DNA from: Amanita rubescens
Taxonomy: Eukaryota > Basidiomycota > Agaricomycetes > Agaricales > Amanitaceae
Direction: 5' to 3'
Assembly: GCA_015039365.1 (NCBI GenBank)
Contig: WION01000041.1
Coordinates: forward strand, 62,001-126,000
DNA length: 64,000 nt
Shown here: positions 21,003 to 32,375 of the stretch, in pieces
How the letters are laid out: every line of letters begins with the position of its first letter
Numbering within the stretch: position 1 is the first letter of the stretch
Translations under genes and position numbers: made by a program
Notes under the pieces: generated by a model
Databases searched by the model: none
What the model saw: only the letters and a program-made list of their open reading frames with translations
What the model was told of the DNA's origin: nothing

Positions 21003-21795
21003 GATGGTGGCGATCTGTTAAAAGGCGACGCCACTGAGCGTACCGTTAAGGCCATCGTGACTGGCAAACAGTGTTTGCCGGTGAGTCGCCGGTCCATCGG
21101 CAAACAAGTTAATAAAAGCGGCCATCGCCGATCGGGATTCAATATTCAATAATGCTTCAAAACTAGAATTCTTACTGAAGGAAGAATTTACAATTATCCA
21201 GTGTAGCACGCAAACAGAAGATACTTGTAATACCTTCTGCGGGCGACAATCAAATGGTTTGCTAAATAAGTAGTATGTTAAGGCCGAAGCGACTTTGACT
21301 GCACGCTTCCGTCGTTGTTTATCCCTGTGGAACGTCAATTCACAGACGCACAAACTAAAGCTGACCTTACCTGTATTTGTGTCAACTGAGAATGTGTCAT
21401 TTTTATGCGTTACAAAGTTATTCAGATGGTAGTCTTGGAATTCAAGGCTCTCGTCCGGCGTTGGCAAAATATGATTTGTGAGGATGCTAATGAATTGTTG
21501 TTAGACTAGTCTGGCATATATTGGATGAGACCGAGAAGAAGATGGATAGTTTTTCTTGTTTCCATCCTATAGAGTTCCATCAAATTTATGCAATCGCTCA
21601 AGGGTTTAGGGTTTAGAATGGCTGACTATATGCTCGGGATGGTAGACGGTGGATATGATTCGCGGTATGAGCGGGACGCCTTTTTACTGACGAAAGAATA
21701 GAGCAATGACCTATCCGGGTGGTTCAAGTTAGCACCATTGAAAGCATGGGAATTGGTATATACTAGGGAACCTGATCATAAATGCAAGAAAGCGC
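17785..21795 (-). repeat. Left arm of a ~4-kb inverted repeat
   Basis: This segment, covering copy A and about 800 bp of upstream DNA, reappears in opposite orientation at about 47870-52130. Non-coding landmarks match too: the sequence around 21690 (GAGCGGGACGCC...TTTACTGA) pairs with TCAGTAAAAGGGCGTCCCGCTC at about 47986, and GCATTTATGATCA at the outer edge is shared. Identity is lower in the outer non-coding part than in the gene. Confidence 0.75.
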
Positions 21796-21849
21796 GAAAA
21801 AAAAGCAGCGGTTCACACGCGTCGATGGCGTCTTGTGCCTCTACCAGTC
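21003..21849. other. Upstream DNA of copy A, up to the aminopeptidase gene
   Basis: Outer part of the left inverted-repeat arm. It holds a minus-strand relic (21018-21467) with NTPase-like FDCRPQKV and a doubled TTTAGGG (21603-21618). The arm ends about 55 bp before the aminopeptidase P start, so that gene's promoter sits at the repeat border. Confidence 0.5.
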
Positions 21850-24800
21850 ATGTGGTGGGGCTTCCAATTCTGGTCTCGGCCTCTTCTCCGACCATCTACT
21901 CCCACTAGCCCCATCTTATCACAACTATCTGCCCGCCGCTCTTTTACAACATCAACCATGGGTGCAAGAGGAACACATAGAGTCGATACCACTGGACGCC
22001 TGGCGAATCTCCGAGAACTGATGCGAAAATCTAATGTTCAGGCCTTTATCGTGCCAAGTGAAGATCAGCGTGCGTTTTCACCCGATAATCTCAACAATCT
22101 CTTCTAATTCGCACCAGACGCGAGCGAATACATCACACAATGCGATCAACGACGTGCCTTCATCTCGGGGTTTAATGGTTCTGCGGGTGAGCAAAAAGTT
22201 GTATTGGTTCGCTTAGAACACTACTCAAATCCATTTGTTTCAGGATGCGCCATTGTGACGCTCGACGCGGCATACCTCTTCACGGACGGTAGATACTTTC
22301 TTCAAGCCGAGAAACAGTTAGACAAGTTGCGCACCGTCTCACTTCTTCCCCTTTGTCCCGTGCTGATACATTATTGATATAGCAACTGGAAATTGATGAA
22401 GACGGGCCTGACAGGTATGTTGAAGCAGTTCACGGAACGTGCATACATCAAGCTGATCACCCCCTCAGGTGTCCCGACCTGGCAGGAATTCCTGTCCAAG
22501 GTAGGCAATTGGCTAAAGTGGATGGAAATCGGCAACTCATCATAGTTAGGACCTCGCGGAATCAACACGCATCGGAATTGATGCTACACTGCTGTCCATT
22601 TGTATGTCTTCCTGCTGCAATAGAGCATTCATACTAAAAACCTTGCCTTTTAGCTGATGCAGACTCAATCAAGAAAAGTCTTCAATCGAAAAAATCTGAG
22701 TTGGTTTCCATCACGCCCAATTTGGTAGACGAAATCTGGCACGATCGTCCTCCGCGACCCAAAAATGCCGTATTTCATTTAGACGTGAAATATTCAGGTG
22801 AAACGCGCCCCTGTAAAGTTATTGCTTGACTAAGAATACTATGCAGGCCAATCTCACACGGACAAAATTGCCAAGGTTAGGGAAGGATTGGAGAAAAAGA
22901 AAGCCAAGGCTCTTGTCGTAACGGTGCTGGATGAGGTTGCATGGCTTTTCAATTTGCGTGGGTCAGACATCGACTATAATCCTGGTGCGCCTCGGTTCAT
23001 ATATGCGCCGTTTATGTCCTCATCCCTTGATTTCAGTATTCTTCTCGTATGCGGTTGTAACTACGGACTCGGCTCTCTTATTTGTCCAGGAAGATCAATT
23101 TACTCAAGATATACATGAGACACTCGGCACCGTGGTTCAGGTTCGACCGTACAATAGCTTTTTCGATTACTTGCATACTTTGCCAAGCACTCTCGAGCTG
23201 AATGAGACATCGGTAACCTTCAGTTAACGATATGTCTATTACCTTTTTTACTGATGCGTGTTCATTTTTCAGAAAATTTTGCTCGAAAATAAAGCAAGTC
23301 TAGCCGTCGCGGAGGCCATTGGCGAGGTGTGTAGCAGGTAGCCTAGTCTTGATGTCATATTGAGGGTGTTCACAGGGCAACTATACCATTGTTCGTTCAC
23401 CTATCGCAGATCTCAAAGCAATAAAGAACGCGGTGGAGCTTGAAGGTTTCCGTCAGTGTCATATGAGGGATGGAGCGGCGTTGATCCGCTATTTCGCATG
23501 GCTCGAGGAGCAGCTGAATAACGGGGTGGAGTTGTCCGAAAGTCAGGGAGGTGATCAGCTCAAGCAGTTTAGATCGTACGTGTTATTGGTGCCTGATCTT
23601 TTATCTCTCAAATTCATAACCCTTACCTTCAGTGAACTTGACTTGTTCCGAGGCTTGTCTTTCGATACAATTACATCAGCTGGACCAAACGCTGGTAATA
23701 GCAAAACTATCTTGTTTGAGATAACTGACGTAACCTACTACCTCCGCTAGCTATCATCCATTACTCACCGGATCCAATGGATTGTGCAATCATAAAAAAG
23801 GATCAGGTCAGTAGACTCGCGATAGATGCGTGCATTCTCATATTCAGTTTATATCAGATCTATCTGTGTGATTCAGGAGGTCAATACTGGGATGGCACTA
23901 CTGATGTGACGAGAACGCTGGTAAGAGGGCGTTGGTATGGTATCAATGTATCCATGGCTAACACAGTCACAGCACTTTGGTACTCCAACAGAGCAAGAAA
24001 AGCGAGCTTTCACAAGAGTTTTACAGGGTCATATTGCGCTTGATGCAGCCGTTTTCCCCAATGGCACCACAGGTGTGTCCCCATCTGTTGCCTAATCCCA
24101 GATGGATATCGATCTTTACAGGTTACATCCTGTATGCGCTTCAATCAAGTTGTTAATTGATGAGCTTATTCCATCTGTCCAGTGATTCCTTTGCTCGGAG
24201 GCCACTGTGGCAGGATGGCCTCGGTAAGCGCATTTGTATGTGACCAACCCGTTACCTCATAATACGCTTTTAGATTATAGGTGTGCTTTACCCCTTGGCT
24301 CCTTTTCCCATCTGACGGTTATCACAGACACGGCACCGGTCACGGTGTTGGACAATACTTGAACGTGCACGAAGGTGAGACCATGAGTTATCAGAACTTT
24401 GCCCAATGATATAATTTTAACCTTCAGGTCCGCATGGTGTCGGCGTGCGCATCGGTGAATCTATTCATTATACCTTCCAGACATTCTAGTGACATTTTTC
24501 ACACAGCATACAACAGCGTTCCCCTGAAAGCTGGGATGACCGTGACGAATGAGCCTGGTTACTACGAAGATGGCAAATTTGGCATTAGAATTGAAAACGT
24601 TATGCTTGTATGCGAAGTCAAGACACCCAACAACTTTGGCGACAAGGGTTATCTTGGCTTTGAACATGTGACCATGTGAGGAGTTTCGCCGCCAATTATA
24701 CTTCTTGGTCTAACTTTACGTGCCATGATTAGGTGTCCAATCGATAAAAAGCTTGTTGATAGATCTCTTATTACCGCAGAAGAAAAGACATGGTTGGATG

Positions 24801-24895
24801 ACTATCACGCGGAAGTTTGGAAGAAGGTTTCCCCCTTGCTTCAAAATGACCAGAGGGCATTAGATTGGTTAAAGAGGGAGTGTTCGCCTCTGTAA
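21850..24895 (+). CDS. Aminopeptidase P (Xaa-Pro aminopeptidase), M24B family
   Basis: A continuous protein of about 640 residues can be assembled across roughly 20 introns of about 50 nt. Landmarks: [17 protein letters not shown] at the N-terminus, [13 protein letters not shown], then the pita-bread catalytic half with DGTTDVTRT (metal Asp), [19 protein letters not shown] (metal His), [15 protein letters not shown] (Glu) and GFEHVTMCP (Glu). All five expected metal ligands are present. It removes N-terminal residues preceding proline using two metal ions. An in-frame ATG at 21958 gives the cytosolic-type start. The upstream in-frame ATG at 21850 adds a Ser/Arg-rich leader ([14 protein letters not shown]) that looks like a mitochondrial presequence, so dual targeting is plausible. 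No lesion seen. A partial second copy lies at 31405-32098. Confidence 0.88.
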
Positions 24896-25079
24896 TCTTC
24901 ATGATGACAATTTATGACCAATCTGTAAGTCTATACAATTAATTATGCTTTGCAGAAGGCCTTGCAAGCTGGACCAAACAATATAGAGACGCGTTCGCGT
25001 TGAGCACGTGCTGTTTAATTTATCATTACGCTAGTCAGCCTTGGTCTCTGCCAGTGTCCGCTCCTTGTGCAAAACCGCG

Positions 25080-27066
25080 ATGATTTTCAAATTGGCGTGT
25101 TATTTTCCCGCAGAAAACCCATTTTTATGGTCATTAACATAGAGTCGGATGTTTAGGTTGAAGAACTATTGGAGGCGATTCAAGTGAAATTTCAATCGCG
25201 TCATCGAGAGGTCGACCTTGACGACCTCCGCCTTTTCAGGGTAAAGTTCTTTCTATGGCAAACAGCCAACTAACCCACAGAAGGCGGATGTTCTTTGGAA
25301 TCCCAGGGAAGACCTGCAATCGCGTGCTCTTCAATGGCTTCATCAGCAGCCGAGCGAATAGTCACCTCGACCGCACGACGAAGCTTACATCTATCTTTCC
25401 CACTGGCCCTTGTCTATCCGGCGAGTTGTCTAGATATCATCATTGCCGATACGGAGGGTATGTAATATCTGTCCTTTAACCCTATCTTACTGATTTCGTG
25501 TCAGTTCTGGAGTTAATCGAAGGCTTAGGCGACCCAGATAACGTTTATAAGAGGAAGGTCAAGAAAGGTGCGCATTGTGCTGACAATGTCATAGGTGCTT
25601 GTCTTTCTAACTTTTTACGCCCCAGCTCTCGACGAGCGTCTAAACCGCTTACCCCCTACTCCTTCGCCGTCAGATATTGACCATTCTTCCCACAGGCTAG
25701 CTGACCTATTAGGCGGCGACCATCCTTCTATCCACCTGGGTCGGACCTGGTGGAGCCCCTGCCGTGATTTTTAACCCCGCCCTTGCCAGCTTACAACAAC
25801 GTCTCGGCCATCTCGAGGAACTCCCAGTTTCTCGTTCAGACGTTGAGCGTGCTGCCAAGTACCTCCGATGCGCGATCACGTTTTACGAGGATGAGGCTCG
25901 TCATCAGGACGCGATCCGAGGGCTAGTCGATGAAGCGATCGGCCAGAATGGCGAGTGGGGCCTTGCTCTTGGCTGGGCGGATAACATCAAACCTGACGGT
26001 AGTTGGTGGTACGACGTGTTTCTCGTCCTGGTCCTGGAGCTCAAGAACACGTTGGGCCTGTCTGGGGATGCTCTTCTTCAAGCCCTGGTTGATTATAGCA
26101 AAATAGTTTCTCGGCAGAAGGTTCGATGACCCATCTGTCGCTTTGAATCCCGTAGCTTACCTTTGTTTGCAGTTCAAGCGCTTCCGAGAGTTCTGTAATT
26201 TCCCTATCGTCTTCGTCGGTGCCACTGCAAATCGCCTCGAAATTTCCGTCGCCGTTTGTGTAGGACCGATCTGCGTGACCAAGTTACTCACGCTCGACCT
26301 TTCCTTAGGGTTTCATGCTTCCGACAACATCATCCGCCTTGGCTCGTGTCTTTGGAGCCTTAGTCACGCTGTCGAGCAGATCTCAAACATTATTACGACC
26401 GAGTCAGAAACTCGGACTTTCCCAGACTCTCTTGTCTATATCCCGACCCGACACCCCTCGATTCCTTCCGAAGCATTGCCCCAACTTACCTATAAACAGT
26501 TTCTGTCCCGAGCTGGCCAATCCACCTCAACTCTTGTGGACCTAGGAGACGCGACTACCGCCATGTACATTGCCACCCTTGGCGACAACAACGAAGAGGT
26601 TATTGTCAAGTTTACTGCGCGTTATAACACAGCGGCACATCGCCTACTCTCCGAGGCTGAGCTTGCCCCGAGACTATATTTCTGTGACCGTGTCATCGGC
26701 GATCTATACATGGTTGTTATGGAGTGCGTGGATGGGAAGTCTATTTGGCAGCTACAAGAGGAAGGAACATCACTTCCTGCAATCATCTCCAAGGAAGGTC
26801 GGCAAGGCGGTGCATCTCCTTCACGAACACAATATTGTTTTTGGAGACTTTGCGGGACCCCAACATTCTTTACGACGAATCCAAGAATCGCTGTAGCTCT
26901 CGTTGACTTCGATTGGGCCGGGCGGGATGGAGAAAGTAGATATCCTCCGACGCTCAACCCTAGCAACGCGTGGGAAGAGGAAGTTTCGCCATATAGTGTT
27001 ATGCGCAAAGCCCATGATTTATGGCAAGTGAAACGGTTGATGACCCTTTGTACCGACCATCCTTAA
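25080..27066 (+). pseudogene. Crinkler-like protein: header, nuclease-like domain, kinase-like domain; decayed
   Basis: The N-terminal part (VINIESD, VEELLEAIQVKFQSRH, LDDLRLFRV) resembles the ubiquitin-like header of Crinkler proteins. The middle (25764-26130 and on) has W-Y-D-V-F then VLELKNTLGLSGDALLQ, consistent with a PD-(D/E)XK nuclease (E-x-K). The C-terminal part is kinase-like: VIVKFTARYN (Lys), NIVFGD...RDPNIL (catalytic-loop Asp/Asn) and LVDFDWAG (DFG variant). Lesions: a lost T in a T run and an in-frame stop in the header, frameshifts near 25400, and two more around the catalytic loop (26860-26900). Family knowledge: header + REase + kinase is a described Crinkler-RHS architecture of host-targeted or inter-organism effectors. 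This copy is probably dead. Confidence 0.7.
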
Positions 27067-27529
27067 CTGGTTGCCACCCTTGTTTCTCGCACCTATGGAT
27101 TGCCATTGACTCCCACCATTGGACCATCCGAACACATATATACCATGACTAATGCCCCACCTTATGATACAGTCTCTACAGTTAACTCTATTTCGAATTC
27201 ATCTCGGAATACATTCGATACAATTAATTCTATTATCAACCATATCTGTCTGCATAGTTCGCCTTGCAATACAATAAAATTCTATTACAATTCGGTCTGC
27301 AAATTCAAATTTGATTTACAGTAGTAAAATCCATAGTGTTGCGTAAAGCAATAGCCTTGTGTAATTTCTTGCAGCATGGTACGATCCAGCCTGCTTGTGC
27401 GCATATGCTGCTTTGCTATGACTAGTTGCATTTTTTTGCTCCATACCCACCCCCGTTTGGGTACCGTGCCTAATCGAGCACGGATTGAATGCGTCGATCT
27501 GGTGAATAAATATTTTCTACATGCGTATA
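27067..27529. other. Short intergenic stretch
   Basis: AT-rich sequence with repeated AATTC/ATACA phrases at 27170-27300 and no gene. From about 27506 it enters the duplicated block that contains kinase K1. Confidence 0.4.
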
Positions 27530-28684
27530 TCAAAGCTGGTGTAAGCGAGGCGCAACTACATTCATCGGCATTCTTCTACTAGGTTCGGGAACCCAACAGG
27601 CCTCCAGGATCGGCCAGGCGTTAGCTGCCTTCCCGCTTAAACCTTGTGATTGGGGGCGTTCGCCGCTCAGTACCCTATTCTCTACGCTAAAGCGGGATCC
27701 AATGAATGCTGGTTGACCGTTAAGAATCTGTGGTCGAATTTTAAGAAATGTTCTATCCGCATAATCGAAATCTTTACCTCTGCTCCTGTAATCGCAAAGG
27801 CGTAAACATCTGACGCCAACGTTACTTGAGGGTGATCATCATCCGAGTCGTCTGCTATAAGCTCGGGTGCCATGTACAGGAAAGTCCCGGCAAATCCAGT
27901 TGCATCGGTCTGACCAATTATCCTAGATCTTCCAAAATCGCAAAGCACCGGGATGTGGTGATCATTAATGAGAATATTATTCTGATCATTAGTATACTCC
28001 CTTCAAAGAAAGAAAAGACTCAACTGGTTTAATGTCCCCATGCACGACTTGTTCTCCATGAAGATATTCCAGGCCTGACGCTACTCCATCTAGCTACAAT
28101 TCGAAGCATTGTCAAAATGGCTCGAATCAATGCAATCCATACGCTTACGATCTTAAAGCGATCAGCGCTGGGATACAGTCTGAGATATTTACCAATGTCC
28201 CCAAAGGTACACAACGGAGAGATCATGGCAGGCGAAACGTCCAGTGAGTTATCAATGCCGTAGAATGGTAGTATGTTCTGGTGATTTAGTCGTAACCAGA
28301 CGTTACATTCGTGATTGAGATCCTTTTGGGGTTGTTATGAAGATGGTTGCAGAATGTTTTGAATTTTTTTTGATCTTACTTGTTGCGCTCTCTGGCGCTC
28401 CTCTGGGTTATTGCTGTAAAAACGAAAACCCCTTGGAACTTTGATAGCAACCTTGAAGTCCAAAATTTAATCATTATCCGGTATGTAATGGGGGCCTTTA
28501 CAGGATAGATGCGTCCACCATAATTCCAATCGCCCTTGTATAGATTGCTGAAAGCACCGCAATCAATCACGTCAGGGCTGGCTTTTGTGACTTGCCCGTT
28601 GAGTTTCTAGTGTCTGAGTGTTATTTCACGATCACATAGAGGTAGAAGGAATATGAGCACAAGTATGTCAGGGTTAAGCTGCAT
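27530..28684 (-). CDS. TKL-like protein kinase K1
   Basis: The kinase domain can be spliced from minus-strand exons: Gly-rich loop DCGAFSNLYKGDW, VAIKVPRG (invariant Lys), NILPFYGIDNSLD, HGEQVVHGDIKP (catalytic Asp in an HGD form of HRD), VLCDFGRSRII, YMAPELIAD (APE) and DVYAFAITGAE. The last exon has ANAWPILEACW and ends at 27530. Introns of about 50 nt join these in frame. The N-terminal exon (proposed ATG 28684, MQLNPDILVLIF) is uncertain. Phosphorylation targets are unknown. Such small TKL kinases are expanded in mushroom genomes. Closest relative is K2, 8.3 kb away in the same orientation. Confidence 0.7.
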
Positions 28685-30014
28685 AGACGGTCCTGAATGC
28701 AGTGCAGTATCTCACGAAGTCCAAACTCCCATCACATTATTGTCACATCCACATTAGGAAGGACCAGTTTTACCCGCGGGTAGAGGAAAGACCCATCTCG
28801 ATGATACAGTACGTTTGAAAATACCCAAAGTCGCAAATAGGCTTGCAGCCACATTAACGTGCTCCTCTCGCCTTCCCTGCCAAGCCACATTCTTGGTTTG
28901 GGAAAACAACGAATTTCAAGTCTTTTCCTCTGCCACAACTTGCGAGAAGGCGCGGTACTTACAATGATTGCCAAATTCATATCCTTTCTGGACTAATTTG
29001 ATACGTTCCTGAATGTGATCTTTCCATGCCTTTGCTTCGCTTACGCTACGTCGCACAAATTTAGCCACTTGGTTTGGAAGAAATGGGTAAAACCTCGCTT
29101 ACTGTCTCTCCGTTGCGGGATTTGTCGTGTTTTTTCACCACCTGTCGATTTCTCCCAACCACGCTCATGACGGGAAATCTCAAGTGATGCGGTACGAGTG
29201 CAAATTTGATGATTTGGATGTATATAAAGACGGCCCAGTTTCTTATAAGCGTAGGGACGTAAGCCTGGGCATGTATGTTTAGCTGGCGTGAGCAGAAGCA
29301 GAATAATAATGGTACACACGCGCTGTATCCTGTCGATGACTTCCTGATGTGTCAGAAAAACATTACACCGACTGCGTCTCCATCAACTAGTTATATGCGT
29401 GGATAAAATTGGGTACGAACCGGGTGTGAGCACTGCTTGATCCAGCCAAACCTGCCCAAGTGAAACTAAATAAGCAAATTTGATCCGATGCAAAAACCCA
29501 TACCAGGTCGTTATAAGCCAAACATGACTGGGCACATGCCGACATCAAGCCTGGCGACGCCGTTCGCGTCATTGGCTCCTTCCTGCAACCTCAACCATCG
29601 TCATTAGATAGCAAACCATTGACTTAAAAGTCAATTTCATCATTCTTCGTCCAGATCTGGAGCTGTGGAGGACAAAGGGAAAGGCGCGCGACCAGGTGAC
29701 AGAATCTTGCTATTAGAAAAACTAGGATGCATCGCTTGAAGCCCAAATGCAATCGCGACTCTGATTTAATTTGAGATTCTGAAGAGATCCATTATCAACG
29801 ACTCGGAAATCAGGACTTCAAAGATTCGTTGTTATTGGGGTCATCATCTCAAAAATGTTTCTTTATTACAAAGATGAGAATTTGAGAAACATGTCGTGAA
29901 GTCAACGGAGTTGAGCGCTGAGCCGCAAATGCTGCACCAATGCGTTGGATGTGTTTTTTCTCTTCGGAAACGTCACGTCTAGCGCATTTTATATTGGTAT
30001 ACGTCTACTAAAAG
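28685..30014. other. Intergenic stretch between K1 and a hypothetical gene
   Basis: No supported gene. Open frames at 28732-28980 and 29041-29319 (minus) lack domain signals and have no counterpart beside K2. A block at about 29345-29515 (ACTAGTTATATGCG...CCTGCCCAAGTGAAACTAAATAAGCAA) reappears at 31062-31130. Confidence 0.4.
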
Positions 30015-30915
30015 TCAAGGAAGGTCCTCGAAATTGTGCGGTAAGATTCCCGCGCCCTCCATCGCCGTCTTTAGGATTGTTATTGGGATGTGCTTTGATT
30101 GTTGGATTAGCGCCCCTTCAGTAGGGCGTTGGATGTGGCCATCATAGTCTTCGATCAAAATTTTCACCGGCTCTACGATCTCGAGAATGCGCAAGGCCAC
30201 CATCTCGTCTTTCGGACGCTGGGGAGACGCATATCGTTCCATTTGGACCAGGCTAATTCCTAGTGAAATTATTCTTTATATGGTTTATTCAAAACTGCCA
30301 TGATAACTTACCGCCGTATGGCTGGACCCGGCGGCGTCGGCGGTGGTCACTAGTCGGGTTGTTCGTTATACAAAGACCAATTTGATCTTTTGTTGCAGTG
30401 TAAAACGCAAGTCTACGACTGTCAAAACGGAAGAGAAAGGGTTGACGAAAGTAATATAGGATAGGATTTTTCGGTCCGATATAGTGTGACTTGTACAGTG
30501 CTTTCTTCGTGACCCATGTATCCACCGTCGTCTGCGAGGCAAGATCATCGAGCATCAACTGCCTCTGAAAGTTGAGGTAGGTGGTTTGATTAGACAAGGT
30601 GGATAGGGTGATCGACCAGGGGTTAAACCTGTCGATCGACAACAGATCCTTGCCATTGGGGAAATCTTGCAGACTATTTGCGCAACGGAAGCGGATTTCA
30701 CCGACAAAGGGCGGAGCTTTGGGTGGGATGTGGTAGTAAAGGAAGCCACGTGTGTTAGGAGGAAAAGGGACTTTGTAGTCGTGGTTGAGGCCTCGGAGTC
30801 TCGTTCTCCCGCATGGTAGCGTTACTGCGGGCGTCAATATGCCTGAGAGATCAATACAATCTGACGGTTTCAAACGCTTTGGACAGAGTGTTGAAATGAC
30901 GCGTAGAAATGGCAT
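30015..30915 (-). CDS. Conserved Agaricomycete hypothetical protein
   Basis: Two exons: ATG 30915 to about 30312, a GT-AG intron (30260-30311, phase 1), and a final exon to TGA at 30015, giving about 280 residues. The frame stays open across the splice (PYG/GISLVQMERY). The central part (RGFLYYHIPPKAPPF, GEIRFRC) and a basic run (DHRRRRRVQP) are distinctive. I recall similar lineage-specific proteins from mushrooms but no assigned domain. No signal peptide or membrane helix is seen. It appears intact. Function is unknown. Confidence 0.55.
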
Positions 30916-31061
30916 GAAACAAGGACGTTCCCACGCTGCAGTATGTGCACAACGATACACGTGCCTGATGTACCCGTTCCAGTCGTTTTCAGCTTCGTTC
31001 TAGCTCGAGTCTCTAAATTCAACTCCACCTTGGCAACACATTTGAGAAGTTTATGAACTGT

Positions 31062-31140
31062 AGAAAAACATTATACCGACTAGTTATATGCGTAGATAAA
31101 ACCTGCCCAAGTGAAACTAAATAAGCAACCTGCAAAAACC
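31062..31140 (+). repeat. Partial copy of the 29345-29515 block
   Basis: Shares ACTAGTTATATGCGT, ACCTGCCCAAGTGAAACT and CTAAATAAGCAA with the left block, minus internal segments. It sits just before two gene fragments and is part of a mosaic of duplicated pieces. Confidence 0.6.
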
Positions 31141-31149
31141 CCAGGTCCG

Positions 31150-31404
31150 AACACATTTCAACCGAGTTGGCACGACGAAGGCAATCAATCTCGTCGAACT
31201 CTACCCGCCTCCGTGGAACGTGAATCTAGCCATTCTCGCAAACTTCCACGTCGTCGTCAGTGGAATAACTTCAGAACGTACATCCCGACCACAGAAGCCG
31301 CCCTTTTTCTCGATGGCTTGCTGTGCGATGACATCTCCAACTCCGAGCAGGAACGCGGCGGAAAGACAACGAGCCACGGTTTTGATACTCCGACGGGGCG
31401 GCAA
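31150..31404 (-). pseudogene. Mpv17/PMP22-family gene fragment
   Basis: The minus strand encodes AAFLLGVGDVIAQQAIEKKG, the signature start of Mpv17/PMP22/Sym1-type inner-membrane proteins (GD-x-x-AQQ). After a probable intron it continues ARMARFTFHGGG, matching the family's R-x-x-R-x-T-x-x-GG segment. The remaining three-quarters of the protein are absent. It abuts the aminopeptidase P fragment head to head. Confidence 0.65.
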
Positions 31405-32098
31405 GAAAAGCGGGCTTTCACAAGAGTTTTTACATGGTCATATCGCGTGTATGCGCTTCGATCAAGTTCGAGTTTATTCGATCTGTCCAATTCGGAGCAG
31501 GATGGCCTCGATAAGATGTGACCAACCCTTTATACGCTTCTGAATCACAGGTGTGCTTATTACCCTTGGCTTCTTTTCCGATCTGACAGTCATCACAGAC
31601 AAAGGTCACGGTGTTGGACCATACTTGAACGTGCAAGAAGGTGATACCATGTGATCCAATTTTAACCTCGCATGGTGTCGTCGTGCGCATCGATAAATCT
31701 ATTCATAATACCTTCCAGACATTCAAGTGACGTTCTTCGCACAGCATACAACAGCGTTCCCCTGAAAGCTGGGATGACCGTGACTGGTCGAGAATGGAAA
31801 ATTTGGCATTAGAATCGAAGACGTTATGCTAGTACGCGGAGTCAAGGGTTACCTTGGCTTTGAACATGTGACCATGTGAGGAGTTTCGCCGCCAATTGTG
31901 CTTCTTGAGGTGTCCAATCGATAAAAAGCTTGTTGATATCTCTTATTACCGCAGAAAAAAAGATTGGTTGAATAACTATCACGATTCACGCGGAAGTTTG
32001 GAAGATTTTCCTCTTGCTTCAAAATGACCAGAGGACATTAGATTGGCTAAAGAGGGAGTTCACGATTTATGACAAATCTGTAAGTCTATACAATTAAC
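31405..32098 (+). pseudogene. Partial duplicate of the aminopeptidase P gene (3' half)
   Basis: From AAGAAAAGCGGGCTTTCACAAG onward the sequence tracks 23995-24950 exon and intron alike, including untranslated sequence after the stop (TATGACAAATCTGTAAGTC). Several internal segments are missing: part of the exon after the QGH region, the first HG of the metal-binding HGTGHG, and the NEPGYY segment. Retained introns mean duplication at the DNA level, not retroposition. Missing ligands and many indels make it non-functional. Confidence 0.85.
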
Positions 32099-32375
32099 AA
32101 AGGGGTCGCAAGCTCCCCCATGCTTTTCGAATCCGGAAGTTTGGTGCAATTGAGAAGCATGATAACGATGTGTCATATCAAAGCAGATTACGGCAATCCG
32201 TGATGACGCTCAACAACGTTATTCTTTACAGTTCCACAACACCGGAACCTTGTAGCATTCCTGCATTGAGCCGGCACGGAAGTCTGGAAATGCAGTTTTT
32301 CCGGACGGAGCCGGTAGAAGGTATAAATTTACGTTTAGATGGCTCCCGAGTGTGCCAAACACTTGTCATCCTCCC

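Noticed and set aside
21600..21620. Telomere-like TTTAGGGTTTAGGG on one strand.
   Set aside because: Only two units, not conserved in the inverted copy, and surrounded by ordinary sequence. Chance or a trivial repeat.
28732..29319. Minus-strand frames of 82 and 92 codons between K1 and the hypothetical gene.
   Set aside because: No family resemblance, no conserved splice structure, and absent from the duplicate K2 block.
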